Positions 37,999 to 47,746 are shown, numbered from the stretch's first letter. The stretch: DNA of 64,000 nucleotides from Solimicrobium silvestre (GCF_002976435.1 NZ_PUGF01000021.1:1-64000), one strand, 5' to 3'. Numbers and translations are program-made. Notes: generated from the letters alone by a model not told the origin.

Positions 37999-38437
37999 TA
38001 TGTAGCGTGAGCACGGTGGAGCAGGGAATTCGAGGGCATGCACCTCGCCTGCGGAACGGCGTCGCCATGCAGGGCGCGTTCCTTACCTGCCCACGCATTA
38101 CCTTCGATCAATAATAATTTCACACAAATCCATTGTGTATTAAAGGTTACGCGTGGGCACAAAACCGTGCCCACCCTACATCTTGCTTTAATAATACCTA
38201 TGTATATTTTATAAATATCAAGAAAATAGTAAGGTTCGATATTGGGCTTTAAATATACTGTTAAATATTAAAAAAAACATAGGAGTATATAAATTCATCG
38301 AATTTTCCATGGTTTTCGGCACTTTTTCTCCTATTTTGAACCGCTTTTAGCCAAGTAACGCAACGTTGACAAGGCTTGCTTAATGCCGGCACCTCGCTCA
38401 CAATGATGCCTCCTTAATACCAACCAACACATCCACC
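37999..38437. other. Non-coding gap after ruvB
   Basis: Contains a short dyad (CGAGG/CCTCG near 38030-38047), REPIN-like copy B (38069-38179) and then about 250 bp of AT-rich sequence with a run of A at about 38271-38278. No gene is supported. Confidence 0.5.
38069..38179. repeat. REPIN-like element, copy B
   Basis: The right hairpin is intact: GTTACGC, GTGGGCAC (38153-38160), 6-base loop, GTGCCCAC (38167-38174), CCTAC. The left arm is degenerate but still reads GCCCACGCATTACC. Internal bases (AAATCCATTGTGTATTAA) match the reverse complement of the left interior of copy C with two mismatches, so this copy is inverted relative to it. Confidence 0.75.
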
Positions 38438-39268
38438 ATGCTCTCGCCCGCTCAAGCAGATCAGTACGCCACCCAATTTTTAGAGGCGCGAGAACAAGCA
38501 AAACAGATGCGCCCTTTTCCCGCCAACGCCAAGATCAGCGTGGAAGATGCTTATTTTATTGCGCGCCAAATTCAAGCCCAACGACTCGCCGCAGGTGAAG
38601 TGCAAATCGGTCGCAAGATTGCATTTGCCAACCAGACTTTATTGAAAAAATACGGAAGAAATGCACCGATTCAAGGTCTGGTTTGGACGCCATTATTTTC
38701 CAGCACGGTGCGCTATTTGGAAGAAACCCACGTCGTTCAAAGTTTAACTGGCGCAGTACAGCCGCGCTTAGCACCTGAAATTATTTTCAAGCTCGGTACC
38801 ACGCCAGCACCAGATGCAAGTTTGACCGAATTGGCCGACTGTCTGGAGTGGATGGCGCACGGAATGGAAATCGTAGTTTGCCCATTTCCACGCTGGGAAT
38901 TCAATACCGCCGACGCGATTGCGGCGTTTGGGTTTCATGGCTCCTTGCTAATCGGCGAACCACATCAACTAGCATCGACTACGCGCCATAATTTAGGTGG
39001 AATTTTAGGGAATACCGCCGTTTCGCTATCTTGTGATAGCACCTTGCTTTCAGCCGGTTTTGGCAGCAATTTATTAGAAAGCCCGCTGCACGCGCTTTGG
39101 CATTTGCAGCAACTACTAAAAAATCAGCCTGAATCAACTACTTTGCAAGCCGGTGAAATAGTTTGTACTGGAACCTGGACTGATTTACCGCAGATCAAAG
39201 CAGGACAAACTTGGAGCAGTGCGTTTTCCGGCGCGAGTTTGGCGGGGTTGTCGATTAGTTTTGTATAG
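38438..39268 (+). CDS. 2-keto-4-pentenoate hydratase-like (MhpD/DmpE family) protein
   Basis: 276-residue member of the fumarylacetoacetase-fold hydratases/decarboxylases. Recognisable segments are SVEDAYFIARQIQAQRLAAGE, GRKIAFANQTLLKKYG, PEIIFKLG, GMEIVVCPFPRWEF and the C-terminal LQAGEIVCTGTWT. The family acts on 2-hydroxypenta-2,4-dienoate or 4-oxalocrotonate in aromatic meta-cleavage pathways, but no other pathway gene is adjacent, so the substrate is open. It converges closely (7 bp) with the xdhC-like gene. Confidence 0.82.
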   Translation: MLSPAQADQYATQFLEAREQAKQMRPFPANAKISVEDAYFIARQIQAQRLAAGEVQIGRKIAFANQTLLKKYGRNAPIQGLVWTPLFSSTVRYLEETHVVQSLTGAVQPRLAPEIIFKLGTTPAPDASLTELADCLEWMAHGMEIVVCPFPRWEFNTADAIAAFGFHGSLLIGEPHQLASTTRHNLGGILGNTAVSLSCDSTLLSAGFGSNLLESPLHALWHLQQLLKNQPESTTLQAGEIVCTGTWTDLPQIKAGQTWSSAFSGASLAGLSISFV

Positions 39269-39275
39269 CGAATAT

Positions 39276-40247
39276 TTAATCGATTAGTTTTTTTTGAGAC
39301 GGTATCACCCCGTTTTTAACGCTGATAATTTCCGCCAAAATCGAAATCGCAATTTCCGCCGGAGTTCGGCTACCGATATGCAAACCGATCGGACCATGCA
39401 GGTGCTCGATCTGTTCATCGCTCAAGTCAAACAAGGCTAATCGTTCACGACGTTTTTTATTATTAGCGCGCGAACCTAGCGCACCGACATAAAAAGCCGC
39501 CGACTTTAAGGCCTCCAGCAAGGCCATATCATCCAATTTAGGATCGTGGGTAAGCGCCACAATCGCGGTATGTGCGTCAGGCTTAATTTGCAGCACCACG
39601 TCATCCGGCATGCCGGCAATATGCCGTCCCCATGCGGGCTGCCACGTACCGGTATATTCTTCACGCGGATCACACATCAGCACATCAAACCCCAATGGTT
39701 GCGCCATTTGCGCCACAATTTGCGACAACTGACCGGCACCGATCATCAGCAAGCGTAATTGCGGGCCAAACACCATCGTCAATTTTTCACCGTCGAAAAA
39801 TAACGATTGCGATGATTGAGGCTGACCTGGCGACAACATAATCGCGCCGCTTGCTAGCACTAAAGTCCGCTGTACCAATTCATGCATGCTGGTACGTTGT
39901 AATACTTCAGCAATCCAGCTTGAGTCCGTTACCGGCTCCAACACCAATTCTAAAATTCCGCCACAAGGCAATCCAAAATGCTGCGCCTGTGCGCGCGTTA
40001 CACCGTATTGCACCCATTCCGGCTTCTCTGGCATACCCTGATTTCGCACCCGAGCGATCAGATCATCTTCAATACAACCGCCAGAAACCGAACCAAGTAC
40101 CTGCCCGTCAGAACGAATCGCCAGCAATGAACCCGGTGGACGCGGCGCGCTACCCCAAGTTTGCACCACCGTGGCAAGGCTCACATCAAAGCCGGCTTCA
40201 CGCCATGTCAACGCTGTTTGTAATACGTCTAAATCTAAGCACTCCAT
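39276..40247 (-). CDS. XdhC/CoxI-family protein
   Basis: About 323 residues: an N-terminal XdhC domain with ATVVQTWGSAPRPPGSLLAIRSDGQVLGSVSGGCIEDDL and a C-terminal Rossmann domain (LLMIGAGQLSQIVAQMAQPLGFDVLMCDPREEYTGTW, then ALTHDPKLDDMALLEAL and GALGSRANNKKRRERL). XdhC proteins help insert or sulfurate molybdenum cofactor in xanthine dehydrogenase-type enzymes; no such enzyme is in the window. ATG 40247 with GGTGAG upstream is preferred to 40274. A terminator separates it from bdhA. Confidence 0.87.
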   Translation of the reverse strand: MECLDLDVLQTALTWREAGFDVSLATVVQTWGSAPRPPGSLLAIRSDGQVLGSVSGGCIEDDLIARVRNQGMPEKPEWVQYGVTRAQAQHFGLPCGGILELVLEPVTDSSWIAEVLQRTSMHELVQRTLVLASGAIMLSPGQPQSSQSLFFDGEKLTMVFGPQLRLLMIGAGQLSQIVAQMAQPLGFDVLMCDPREEYTGTWQPAWGRHIAGMPDDVVLQIKPDAHTAIVALTHDPKLDDMALLEALKSAAFYVGALGSRANNKKRRERLALFDLSDEQIEHLHGPIGLHIGSRTPAEIAISILAEIISVKNGVIPSQKKLID

Positions 40248-40274
40248 ACTTCTCACCTTATAAACCCATTGCAT

Positions 40275-40307
40275 AAAAAAATGACGTGAACATCACGCCA
40301 TTTTTTT
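40275..40307. terminator. Bidirectional intrinsic terminator
   Basis: A stem with 7 bp of A/T at the base and an upper stem containing CGTGA/TCACG (one A-C mismatch), loop ACA, flanked by seven A and seven T. On the minus strand it ends the acetoacetate decarboxylase / hydroxybutyrate dehydrogenase operon before xdhC. Confidence 0.8.
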
Positions 40308-40337
40308 ATCGTCACTTAATTCAATTCTAAGTTCAGG

Positions 40338-41120
40338 TTATTGCATATGCCATCCGTGGCTTACGGTAATCGATTGCCCGGTTAAGGCATTCGAACCGAA
40401 TGCGGCTAAGAAGATGGCGGTTTGCGCGACGTCTTGCACGGTCGTGAATTCGCCATCCACGGTTTCTTTTAGCATCACGTTTTTAATCACATCGGCTTCA
40501 GAAATACCTAATGATTTAGCCTGCTCTGGAATTTGTTTGTCCACCAATGGCGTGCGTACAAAACCAGGGCAAATAACGTTAGCGCGGATATTATCTTTTG
40601 CCCCCTCTTTCGCCACCACCTTGGACAAACCAATCAAGCCATGTTTCGCCGTTACATACGGAGCTTTTAATGGCGAAGCTTCATGTGAGTGGACTGAGCC
40701 CATATAAATGATAGAGCCGCCGCGACCGGTTTTAATCATGGCGCGCATGCAGGCACGGGTGGTTAAAAATGCGCCATCCAAATGAATCGCCAACAGTTTT
40801 TTCCAGCTATCCATACTCAGTTCAACGATAGGGCTAATGATTTGAATCCCGGCATTGCTGATCAACACATCCACGCCGCCATACGCAGCAACCACATCGG
40901 CCACGCCTTTATCTACCTGCGCTTCGTCGATTACGTTCATGGCAACAGCCATGGCAACGCCGCCAGCGGCAACAATTTCAGCAGCTGTGGCTTGTGCGGC
41001 ATCTAAAACCAAATCGGCGATGACGACTTTTGCGCCTTGTTTGGCGTATTCAAATGCAATTTCTTTACCAATTCCGCTGGCTGCGCCAGTAATGATGGCA
41101 ACTTTATCTTTGAGTAGCAT
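40338..41120 (-). CDS. 3-hydroxybutyrate dehydrogenase
   Basis: 260-residue short-chain dehydrogenase: cofactor motif TGAASGIG (11-18), NAG near 89, catalytic Ser142 in [11 protein letters not shown], and Tyr155/Lys159 in YVTAKH. The substrate-side segments [30 protein letters not shown] and the [12 protein letters not shown] tail match D-3-hydroxybutyrate dehydrogenases, linking hydroxybutyrate and acetoacetate in PHB or ketone-body turnover. The acetoacetate decarboxylase gene is 10 bp upstream, supporting that substrate. Confidence 0.88.
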   Translation of the reverse strand: MLLKDKVAIITGAASGIGKEIAFEYAKQGAKVVIADLVLDAAQATAAEIVAAGGVAMAVAMNVIDEAQVDKGVADVVAAYGGVDVLISNAGIQIISPIVELSMDSWKKLLAIHLDGAFLTTRACMRAMIKTGRGGSIIYMGSVHSHEASPLKAPYVTAKHGLIGLSKVVAKEGAKDNIRANVICPGFVRTPLVDKQIPEQAKSLGISEADVIKNVMLKETVDGEFTTVQDVAQTAIFLAAFGSNALTGQSITVSHGWHMQ

Positions 41121-41129
41121 GATGTTTCC

Positions 41130-41870
41130 TTATCGATTGAGATAGTCGTACACAACAGTCCCATACGGCAGTGTTAAATCCGCCAGAATATGGGTCGCAG
41201 AAAGAACTTCTAAAACGGGTAATGAGGCTACCGGAGCCAATGCATGGGAGGCTAATTCCAATGCGCCCGGGCCGCTCCATGCGCCTTTGATAATGATGTC
41301 GGTTAAATTGTATTGAACCAGTTCACAAATACGCTGAGTGCCATCAACATGAGGAATAATTTTAAGCAAATAACTCGGTGCCAACAGCGCCGCCAATGCC
41401 GATTTCGGGTCCAGCGTTTTATGCTTAAAACCCATGGTGCCGGTAGCTACCCGCGTGTCGCTATATTCCAACGTGCCTAGCAGGGTGTCTTTGTGTATGC
41501 GCAATTCAGGTTCGCCGAGTTTTTTAGGAAAGCCCCACAATTCGCGCCCAGCAGCAATCGGCGGATGGTCGTTCAGGTACATGCTATGCACATAGCCGCC
41601 AGGCACGCCATTCAGTGTCACGGGAATAACTTGGCCGGATTCGCAATAATGACCAAAACCGGTGGAATCAGGCATATTGATGAACTCAAATTTGACGATA
41701 GGATCGATCATTTTGAGCGGTGCAGGAATGATTTTTTGCAGCGCTACCGGGTCAGTGCGGTAGGTGATGATCAAAAATTCCCTATCCACAAACCGGTACG
41801 GTCCTGGAGGATAAGCCGGATTATGCATCGGCATGGCAAAGCCGTTTTGTCGTACTTCATCTTCGGTCAT
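41130..41870 (-). CDS. adc: Acetoacetate decarboxylase
   Basis: Converts acetoacetate to acetone and CO2 via a lysine Schiff base. 246 residues with [28 protein letters not shown] (catalytic-site Glu) and [14 protein letters not shown], where the first Lys (about 116) is the Schiff-base residue and the next lowers its pKa. First gene of a two-gene minus-strand operon with 3-hydroxybutyrate dehydrogenase. The 14-bp repeat at 41908-41921 lies just upstream and may affect its promoter. Confidence 0.9.
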   Translation of the reverse strand: MTEDEVRQNGFAMPMHNPAYPPGPYRFVDREFLIITYRTDPVALQKIIPAPLKMIDPIVKFEFINMPDSTGFGHYCESGQVIPVTLNGVPGGYVHSMYLNDHPPIAAGRELWGFPKKLGEPELRIHKDTLLGTLEYSDTRVATGTMGFKHKTLDPKSALAALLAPSYLLKIIPHVDGTQRICELVQYNLTDIIIKGAWSGPGALELASHALAPVASLPVLEVLSATHILADLTLPYGTVVYDYLNR

Positions 41871-41907
41871 ACTGTTTCCTTCCTTAACATTTTTTGGAGC
41901 TAGAGCA

Positions 41908-41921
41908 AGGGGTTTAAGTAC
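41908..41921 (+). repeat. 14-bp direct repeat, left of toxin-antitoxin module
   Basis: AGGGGTTTAAGTAC, identical to 42804-42817. The two copies bracket the Phd-PIN module and are 896 bp apart. Confidence 0.65.
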
Positions 41922-42026
41922 AAAATACCAACGAAGAAGTCTAGCACAGCCTACTCTTTTCCAAATAAAACTGAAACAGTTTGTTGCAATGCAGAAGATA
42001 ACACGACGAAGTTAGTAATCGCCCTA

Positions 42027-42062
42027 TTTACATTTAAGCCAATCAGTACATAAAATGTGTAC
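42027..42062 (+). promoter_or_regulatory. Promoter/operator of the Phd-PIN module
   Basis: TTTACA (42027-42032) and TAAAAT (42051-42056) with an 18-bp spacer form a good sigma70 promoter. A dyad with arms GTACA (42046-42050) and TGTAC (42058-42062) covers the -10; Phd/YefM antitoxins are known to bind GTACA-type palindromes, so autorepression is likely. Confidence 0.55.
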
Positions 42063-42091
42063 ACAGTGATTATCAATATTAAGGAAATAAT

Positions 42092-42361
42092 ATGGAAACG
42101 ATAAAAGTAGGAATTCGTGAATTTCGTGCCGACCTGGCTGAATACATTGCGGCCAGCATTCCTGTAGCAGTAACACGTCATGGCCAAACCGTTGGTTACT
42201 TCATTCCGACACATGGTCAGGTTGATGCGGACATTGCTGCTTTAAAAAAAGCCAGCAAAACCTTGGATCAGATGCTTGCAGAAAAGTCGATTAATGTGGA
42301 TGCTGTTGTGAATGAATTCAAAGCGATACGTAAAAAAACGCGTGTAAAACAGAATGAATAG
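42092..42361 (+). CDS. Phd/YefM-type antitoxin
   Basis: 89 residues. The N-terminal segment KVGIREFRADLAEYIAASIPVAVTRHGQTVGYFIPT is the Phd/YefM DNA-binding fold, and the C-terminal charged helix (KKASKTLDQMLAEKSINVDAVV) would wrap the toxin. It overlaps the PIN toxin gene by 8 bp. A Phd-type antitoxin with a PIN toxin is a less common but known pairing. The promoter/operator is at 42027-42062. Confidence 0.85.
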   Translation: METIKVGIREFRADLAEYIAASIPVAVTRHGQTVGYFIPTHGQVDADIAALKKASKTLDQMLAEKSINVDAVVNEFKAIRKKTRVKQNE

Positions 42362-42776
42362 CAAAACCATCGTACTTGATGCCAATATTTTGATACGCGC
42401 AGTATTGGGAAAACGAGCTAGGGAGCTCATATTTAAGTATGCGGCTACAATCAAATTCTTTGCACCTGAAATAGCCTATGCTGATGCCAGAAAATATCTG
42501 CCAGCCTTGCTTGAAAAACGTGGCATTCAAAGCACCACGGCGATGCAGTTATTAAACAATCTCACCGTCATCATTCAACCCATCGAACTTGATCTTTACA
42601 TTGAATTAAAACAACAAGCTTTAGAACGAATTGCTATTCGTGATGCGGACGATTGGCCGATATTGGCTTGTGCCATGAGGTTCGATTGTCCGGTTTGGAC
42701 TGAAGATGTTGATTGTTTTGGCGCGGGCATTGCAACGTGGACGACAGATCGAGTTGAGTTATATTTTTCTGAATGA
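42354..42776 (+). CDS. PIN-domain toxin (VapC-like)
   Basis: 140-residue PIN ribonuclease. Acidic cluster: Asp9 in VLDANIL, Asp97/99/100 in RDADDWPILACAM and Asp118 in WTEDVDCFG. Such toxins cleave tRNA or rRNA when the antitoxin is degraded. Its ATG lies inside the antitoxin's last codons, which couples translation. The catalytic residues appear intact, so the toxin is probably active. The unit lies between two 14-bp direct repeats. Confidence 0.88.
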   Translation: MNSKTIVLDANILIRAVLGKRARELIFKYAATIKFFAPEIAYADARKYLPALLEKRGIQSTTAMQLLNNLTVIIQPIELDLYIELKQQALERIAIRDADDWPILACAMRFDCPVWTEDVDCFGAGIATWTTDRVELYFSE

Positions 42777-42803
42777 TTCATTGTTGATCAATCCCTCTGT
42801 ACG

Positions 42804-42817
42804 AGGGGTTTAAGTAC
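42804..42817 (+). repeat. 14-bp direct repeat, right of toxin-antitoxin module
   Basis: AGGGGTTTAAGTAC, second copy of 41908-41921. Its first bases are also the right arm of a small hairpin, CCCTC (42793-42797) with GAGGG (42803-42807), 17 bp after the toxin stop, which could end the toxin transcript. Confidence 0.65.
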
Positions 42818-42860
42818 GATCTCATTAAGTAGCTCCTTTGTTAATAACAGCGCCAACCGT

Positions 42861-43988
42861 TTACATAATATTAGCCAAACTTATCTGCCCTCCCTGCATG
42901 GACAAAAGGCAATCCATTTCTGACTCGATAAGAATATCTTTAACCTGCTCCATATCCACATTGAGTTGTCCGGTGTTAATCAATATGCAGGTTTTACTGA
43001 TGAAATCGGCTTTTTTTAATACCACTCCCATAGGTAGCGCGGCTAATTCGGTGCTTTCCATCAGTTGCGCATCAATTGCTTTAGTCACAATTTCCGGCAA
43101 TGTCCAGATTTGGCCTATCCGTGCCGATAAAATCAACGATTTCTTTTGAAATGCTGCACGGAATTCGGTAGCGGTTGGAAAATCAGAATTATTACTACTT
43201 CTGTCAAAAATCCGCAGCGCCACTATTATTCCCACGTCTTGCATTAATCCGGCTAAAAATGCCATAAACGGATCAATATTTTGGTGTTTGGCCAATAAAT
43301 AACAGGCTATTGCGCGCTGTTGCGACTCTTCCCAAAGTTTAGACGAGGTCAGTTTGGAGTATGTCCCCAACTGATCATTGAAGACCGGCGTAAAGGAGAT
43401 CTTTGCCAACACCATACGCAAGCGGTTATGGCCGAGCAGGAGGATGGCTTGACTGAGTTCAGTGACCTTATCGTTCATATTATAAAAAGAACTATTCACC
43501 TCATTCAGGATGGCGGCGACCAGCACCACATCTTTGGCAATGATGCGCGACAATTCTGAACCGGTTACATTTTCTTCATGAGTACGTTTCAGCAATTGCA
43601 CCATAACGCTGGGAACACGCGGAATTAAATTGGCGCCAGCAAATTCAGATTCTGCCAGTACATCGAGATACTCAATAATTTTGCGTTCGAACGACTCATC
43701 CGTACTTGAGTTTTCACTGGCTTTGCCTGCCATCCAGTCAAAATAACAACGATCAACAAAGTCAGGCAAATCTTTATAGTCACCGTCGTATTCAATAACT
43801 GAATCTGCCTTTTTATTTTCTTCAGATGCTAGGGTATTGACTGTATTGTCTACAGTGGTGCTCGAAACAACAGAGGGGTCTTCTTTTAAAACTAACGGAG
43901 AATTAGTCTGAATGGGGGCAAACTGGCTATCCTTAGGAACATACCCAGATTTAAAAATCTTAAATAACCTGGAAATCAAATTACCCAT
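42861..43988 (-). CDS. HDOD-domain signal-output protein
   Basis: 375 residues. The first 90 or so are low-complexity and charged. An HDOD domain follows from about residue 115 (IPRVPSVMVQLLKRTHEENVTGSELSRIIAKDVVLVAAILNEVNSSFYN) through LLGHNRLRMVLAKISF and CYLLAKHQNIDPFMAFLAGLMQDVGIIVAL. HDOD proteins are degenerate HD domains used in chemotaxis and signalling; the HD metal pair is replaced, here by QDVG. The gene is alone on the minus strand. Confidence 0.85.
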   Translation of the reverse strand: MGNLISRLFKIFKSGYVPKDSQFAPIQTNSPLVLKEDPSVVSSTTVDNTVNTLASEENKKADSVIEYDGDYKDLPDFVDRCYFDWMAGKASENSSTDESFERKIIEYLDVLAESEFAGANLIPRVPSVMVQLLKRTHEENVTGSELSRIIAKDVVLVAAILNEVNSSFYNMNDKVTELSQAILLLGHNRLRMVLAKISFTPVFNDQLGTYSKLTSSKLWEESQQRAIACYLLAKHQNIDPFMAFLAGLMQDVGIIVALRIFDRSSNNSDFPTATEFRAAFQKKSLILSARIGQIWTLPEIVTKAIDAQLMESTELAALPMGVVLKKADFISKTCILINTGQLNVDMEQVKDILIESEMDCLLSMQGGQISLANIM

Positions 43989-44137
43989 TTATGCTCCGAA
44001 TGTGCATTTCACCGAATATTTTGACACTAATTTTTAACGCTTAATATCAAACACGCCTAAGATTCACAATAGCAAATAATTTTTAATTAGCCATCTAAAA
44101 TTTACGTAATCTGACCAATGTTGCATGTTAAAAGGAA

Positions 44138-44164
44138 AAAAGGGAAACAAGCTGTTTCCCTTTT
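44138..44164 (-). terminator. Intrinsic terminator of the DUF2147 gene
   Basis: A 12-bp stem (AAAAGGGAAACA, 44138-44149, with TGTTTCCCTTTT, 44153-44164) and a 3-base loop, followed on the minus strand by a T-run. It is about 45 bp past the DUF2147 stop. Confidence 0.82.
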
Positions 44165-44206
44165 CAATCACGCTAATGAATCAAGCGTTAATTCACACGT
44201 TAATAA

Positions 44207-44659
44207 TTACTGCTCGCGTACCCAAACCTGGCTGCGCCCTAACCACGGGAAGCCAATATAACCACGCACATTAAGTTTCTTTGCGCCTTCTTCCAACACT
44301 AATTTGCTTTTATAGATCTTACCGTTAGCTGGGTCCAAGATAGTGCCGCCGTTGTATTCGTCGTCGTCTTTCTTTAAGCCCTTCAGAATAACCATGCCGA
44401 TTACTGGTTGGTCTTTATTGGCACCTTCGCATTTGTCGCATTTTGGATTTTGATCTTCGTTGGCTTCTTTGAAGAGTTTTTCAATTTTTCCAGTCAGTTC
44501 GCCATTGTTTTCTGTAATGCGGATCAAGGCTTTTGGTTTACCTGTTACATCGTCGATGTTTTTCCATAAACCAACCGGGCTATCTTGCGCGCAAACCGCA
44601 AAACTAATGAATGCGGCTAATACGCCAATAACTACAGTGCTGATTTTTTTATGCGTCAT
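44207..44659 (-). CDS. DUF2147 secreted protein
   Basis: 150 residues with a signal peptide (about residues 1-25, ending CAQ or AQDS) and the DUF2147 beta-barrel-like core: SPVGLWKNIDDVTGKPKALIRITENNGELTGKI and NGGTILDPANGKIYKSKLVLEEGAKKLNVRGYIGFPWLGRSQVWVR. A CDKCEG segment offers a possible metal or disulfide pair. Function unknown; in other bacteria these are periplasmic. It has its own SD (GGAGA) and a strong terminator. Confidence 0.88.
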   Translation of the reverse strand: MTHKKISTVVIGVLAAFISFAVCAQDSPVGLWKNIDDVTGKPKALIRITENNGELTGKIEKLFKEANEDQNPKCDKCEGANKDQPVIGMVILKGLKKDDDEYNGGTILDPANGKIYKSKLVLEEGAKKLNVRGYIGFPWLGRSQVWVREQ

Positions 44660-44732
44660 GCAGATCTCCTTGGTTATTTTTTACTGGCGAACGCAGCTTA
44701 TCGACACGTTACGCCTGCTTTAATCTGATTAA

Positions 44733-47570
44733 TTACGCGACGGGCAGCTTCGCAAACTGCTCGCGCAGCTTATTCAGTGTAGCGGAGAAGTTTGCCACTC
44801 TTTCCTTCTCTTGCGCCACAACCTGAGCAGGTGCTCTAGCTACAAAACCTTCATTGTCCAACTTAGCCTGCGCTTTGGTGATTTCGGTATCTAACCGCGT
44901 GATTTCTTTATTCAAACGTTCACGTTCAGCGGCCACATCAATTTCCACTTTCAGCATCAACTTGGTTTCGCCAACAATCGACACTGGCGCTGGTGATTCT
45001 GGCAACGCATCTAACACCTGTACTTCAGATAATTTAGCAAGCGCTTGCAAGTACGGCGCAAAAGCTTGCAAACGCAGCTTCTCTTCACTGCTCACGGCTT
45101 GCATCAACAGAGGCACGCGCTGTGCAGGTGACAATTGCATTTCACCGCGCAGATTACGGCAAGAATCGGTCAAGGTTTTTAAGGCCGTCATCCAGCCTTC
45201 GGCGGCTTCATCGAGTTTGTCCAGATTAGCTTCCGGATACGCTTGCAACATGATGCTGTCACCAGCCGGATTCATTTTATGACCAGTTAATGGCGCAACG
45301 GTTTGCCACAAGGATTCGGTAATAAACGGAATGATCGGATGCGCCAAACGCAAAATGGTTTCAAGCACGCGTAACAAGGTGCGACGAGTTGCGCGTTGCT
45401 GCGCTTCGCTGCCATGTTGCATCTGTACTTTAGCAACTTCTAAATACCAATCGCAATACTCATCCCAGACAAATTGATAAATGCTGGCGGCGATATTGTC
45501 GAAACGGTAGTCGGCAAAGCCTTTAGCGATGTCTTGTTCAGTGCGCTGTAAAGCAGAAACTATCCAGCGATCCGCTGGTGAAAAATCTAAATATTCCGGC
45601 TTGCAAACACCGTCTACATGGCTGTCAAAACCGCAGTCTTTACCTTCGGTATTCATCAACACAAAACGCGTGGCATTCCATAATTTATTACAGAAATTGC
45701 GATAGCCTTCGCAGCGACCCAGATCAAAATTGATGTTGCGACCAAGTGAGGCGTAGCTCGCCATCGTAAAGCGCAGCGCGTCGGTGCCGTACGCTTGAAT
45801 ACCGTCGGCAAATTCCTTGCGGGTAGCCTTGCTGATTTTTTCTGCGTCTTTCGGATTCATCAAGCCAGTGGTGCGTTTGCCGACCAATGCATCGACCGAA
45901 ATACCGTCGATCAGATCAATCGGATCCAGCGTATTACCCTTGGATTTGGACATTTTCTGGCCGCTCGAATCACGCACCAAACCATGCACATACACTGTGT
46001 GGAACGGAACTTTTCCAGTGAAGTGCGCGGTCATCATGACCATGCGTGCAACCCAGAAGAAGATGATATCAAAACCGGTTACCAAAACGGATGAGGGCAG
46101 GAAAGCCGCTAAATCTGGCGTTTGTTCCGGCCAGCCCATGGTTGAGAATGGCACCAGCGCCGACGAGAACCAAGTGTCTAATACATCTTCATCGCGTTTT
46201 AATGCACCGTTATATCCCGCTTGCGCTGCTTTGGACTTGGCTTCTGCCTCGCTGTGTGCAACAAAAATCTGACCGTCATCACCATACCAGGCCGGGATCT
46301 GATGACCCCACCATAATTGACGTGAAATACACCAGTCCTGAATATTGCCCAGCCACTGGTTGTAAGTGGTGCTCCAGTTTTCCGGTACGAATTTAACTTC
46401 GCCGTTCGCTACTTTTTCCAACGCGACTTCGGCAATCGATTTACCCGGGAAGTGCGTGCCTTCCGGTGCTGGTTTGCTCATCGCCATAAACCACTGATCG
46501 GTCAGCATCGGCTCAATGACGACATTGGTACGGTCGCCACGCGGCACCATGAGTTTGTGCGGCTTTACCGATTCCAGCAAACCTTGCGCATCTAAATCGG
46601 CCACCATTTTTTTACGTGCAACAAAGCGATCCAGACCGCGATACGCTTCCGGCGCTTCATCCACAATTTTGGCGTCCAGCGTCAAGATGCTGATTAACGG
46701 CAGATGGTGACGTTGACCGACGGCGTAATCGTTAAAGTCATGAGCAGGCGTAATTTTGACGCAGCCGGTACCGAAGGCTTTATCAACGTATTCATCTGCA
46801 ATAATCGGAATCTCGCGATCAGTGAGCGGCAGTTTCAACATCTTGCCAACCAGATGCGTAAAACGTTCGTCGGTCGGATCAACTGCTACCGCTACGTCAC
46901 CGAGCAAGGTTTCCGGACGGGTCGTGGCCACGGTCACTTGACCGGAGCCGTCGGCAAACGGATAGTGGATATACCACATCGAACCGTCTTCTTCTTCCGA
47001 CACCACTTCCAAATCAGACACCGCGGTACCTAATACCGGGTCCCAGTTAACCAACCGTTTACCGCGATAAATCAGGCCTTGCTCAAACAGGCGAACAAAC
47101 ACATCGGCCACCACTTTAGAACGCGGTGCATCCATGGTGAAGTATTCACGCGCCCAGTCGGCCGAGGCTCCCATGCGGCGCATCTGTCCGGTGATAGTGG
47201 AGCCGGATTGTTCTTTCCATTCCCAGACTTTTTCAACGAATTTTTCACGACCTAAATCATGGCGCGAGATTTTTTGCGCATCTAACTGACGTTCCACCAC
47301 GATTTGGGTAGCAATCCCGGCATGGTCGGTGCCCGGCACCCAGGAAGTATTGTGACCACGCATCCGGTAATAACGGGTTAAGCCATCCATAATTGTCTGG
47401 TTAAAAGCGTGCCCCATGTGCAGGGTACCGGTAACGTTCGGTGGCGGTAGCTGAATGCAAAACGAGGGAGCGTTGGGATCCATGGAAGCCGCGAAATAAC
47501 CGCGTTGCTCCCACTCATTACGCCAAATTTTCTCGATTTCGGCGGGCTCAAATGACTTAGCTAATTCCAT
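44733..47570 (-). CDS. valS: Valyl-tRNA synthetase
   Basis: 945-residue class I synthetase. HIGH-type motif [12 protein letters not shown] near residue 50, the large editing domain with [15 protein letters not shown], the KMSKS loop [14 protein letters not shown], the anticodon-binding domain ([30 protein letters not shown]) and a C-terminal coiled coil ([20 protein letters not shown]). All parts are present and the length is normal. Confidence 0.98.
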   Translation of the reverse strand: MELAKSFEPAEIEKIWRNEWEQRGYFAASMDPNAPSFCIQLPPPNVTGTLHMGHAFNQTIMDGLTRYYRMRGHNTSWVPGTDHAGIATQIVVERQLDAQKISRHDLGREKFVEKVWEWKEQSGSTITGQMRRMGASADWAREYFTMDAPRSKVVADVFVRLFEQGLIYRGKRLVNWDPVLGTAVSDLEVVSEEEDGSMWYIHYPFADGSGQVTVATTRPETLLGDVAVAVDPTDERFTHLVGKMLKLPLTDREIPIIADEYVDKAFGTGCVKITPAHDFNDYAVGQRHHLPLISILTLDAKIVDEAPEAYRGLDRFVARKKMVADLDAQGLLESVKPHKLMVPRGDRTNVVIEPMLTDQWFMAMSKPAPEGTHFPGKSIAEVALEKVANGEVKFVPENWSTTYNQWLGNIQDWCISRQLWWGHQIPAWYGDDGQIFVAHSEAEAKSKAAQAGYNGALKRDEDVLDTWFSSALVPFSTMGWPEQTPDLAAFLPSSVLVTGFDIIFFWVARMVMMTAHFTGKVPFHTVYVHGLVRDSSGQKMSKSKGNTLDPIDLIDGISVDALVGKRTTGLMNPKDAEKISKATRKEFADGIQAYGTDALRFTMASYASLGRNINFDLGRCEGYRNFCNKLWNATRFVLMNTEGKDCGFDSHVDGVCKPEYLDFSPADRWIVSALQRTEQDIAKGFADYRFDNIAASIYQFVWDEYCDWYLEVAKVQMQHGSEAQQRATRRTLLRVLETILRLAHPIIPFITESLWQTVAPLTGHKMNPAGDSIMLQAYPEANLDKLDEAAEGWMTALKTLTDSCRNLRGEMQLSPAQRVPLLMQAVSSEEKLRLQAFAPYLQALAKLSEVQVLDALPESPAPVSIVGETKLMLKVEIDVAAERERLNKEITRLDTEITKAQAKLDNEGFVARAPAQVVAQEKERVANFSATLNKLREQFAKLPVA

Positions 47571-47637
47571 GATAGTGGTCGGTAATTTATTTCAGAAGGG
47601 CTGATTATCCCAGATTTTTCGGCAAATAACGCCAAAA

Positions 47638-47746
47638 TCAACTGACATTATCAAAGGGGTTGAGCAGAGTTACGCCACTATTGGCAATAGTCTGCGATAT
47701 TGCATCGTAACCAGGAATGGTGATTGTTGGTATCAATCAAAAACAT
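47638..47746 (-). pseudogene. Internally deleted, frameshifted PIN toxin remnant
   Basis: On the minus strand ATG at 47746 overlaps the antitoxin stop and reads MFLIDTN, a typical PIN toxin start. After eight further residues (NHHSWLRC) it reads NIADY, the C-terminal PIN region. The frame then shifts by one base and continues as ANSGVTLLNPFDNVS to a TGA at 47638. Removing one T restores NIADYANSGVTLLNPFD, which looks like a FitB/VapC C-terminus. About 100 central codons, including most catalytic residues, are missing, so no active toxin can be made. Confidence 0.72.

Noticed and set aside
38030-38047. CGAGG/CCTCG dyad after ruvB as a terminator
   Set aside because: Short stem with no T-tract; more likely part of decayed repeat DNA.
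39851-40276. 141-codon open frame antisense to xdhC
   Set aside because: Fully inside a recognised gene on the other strand; Pro/Ser-rich translation typical of antisense frames.
44854-45282. Long open frame on the plus strand inside valS
   Set aside because: Shadow of the valS coding strand; Ser/Ala/Arg-rich translation with no recognisable domain.
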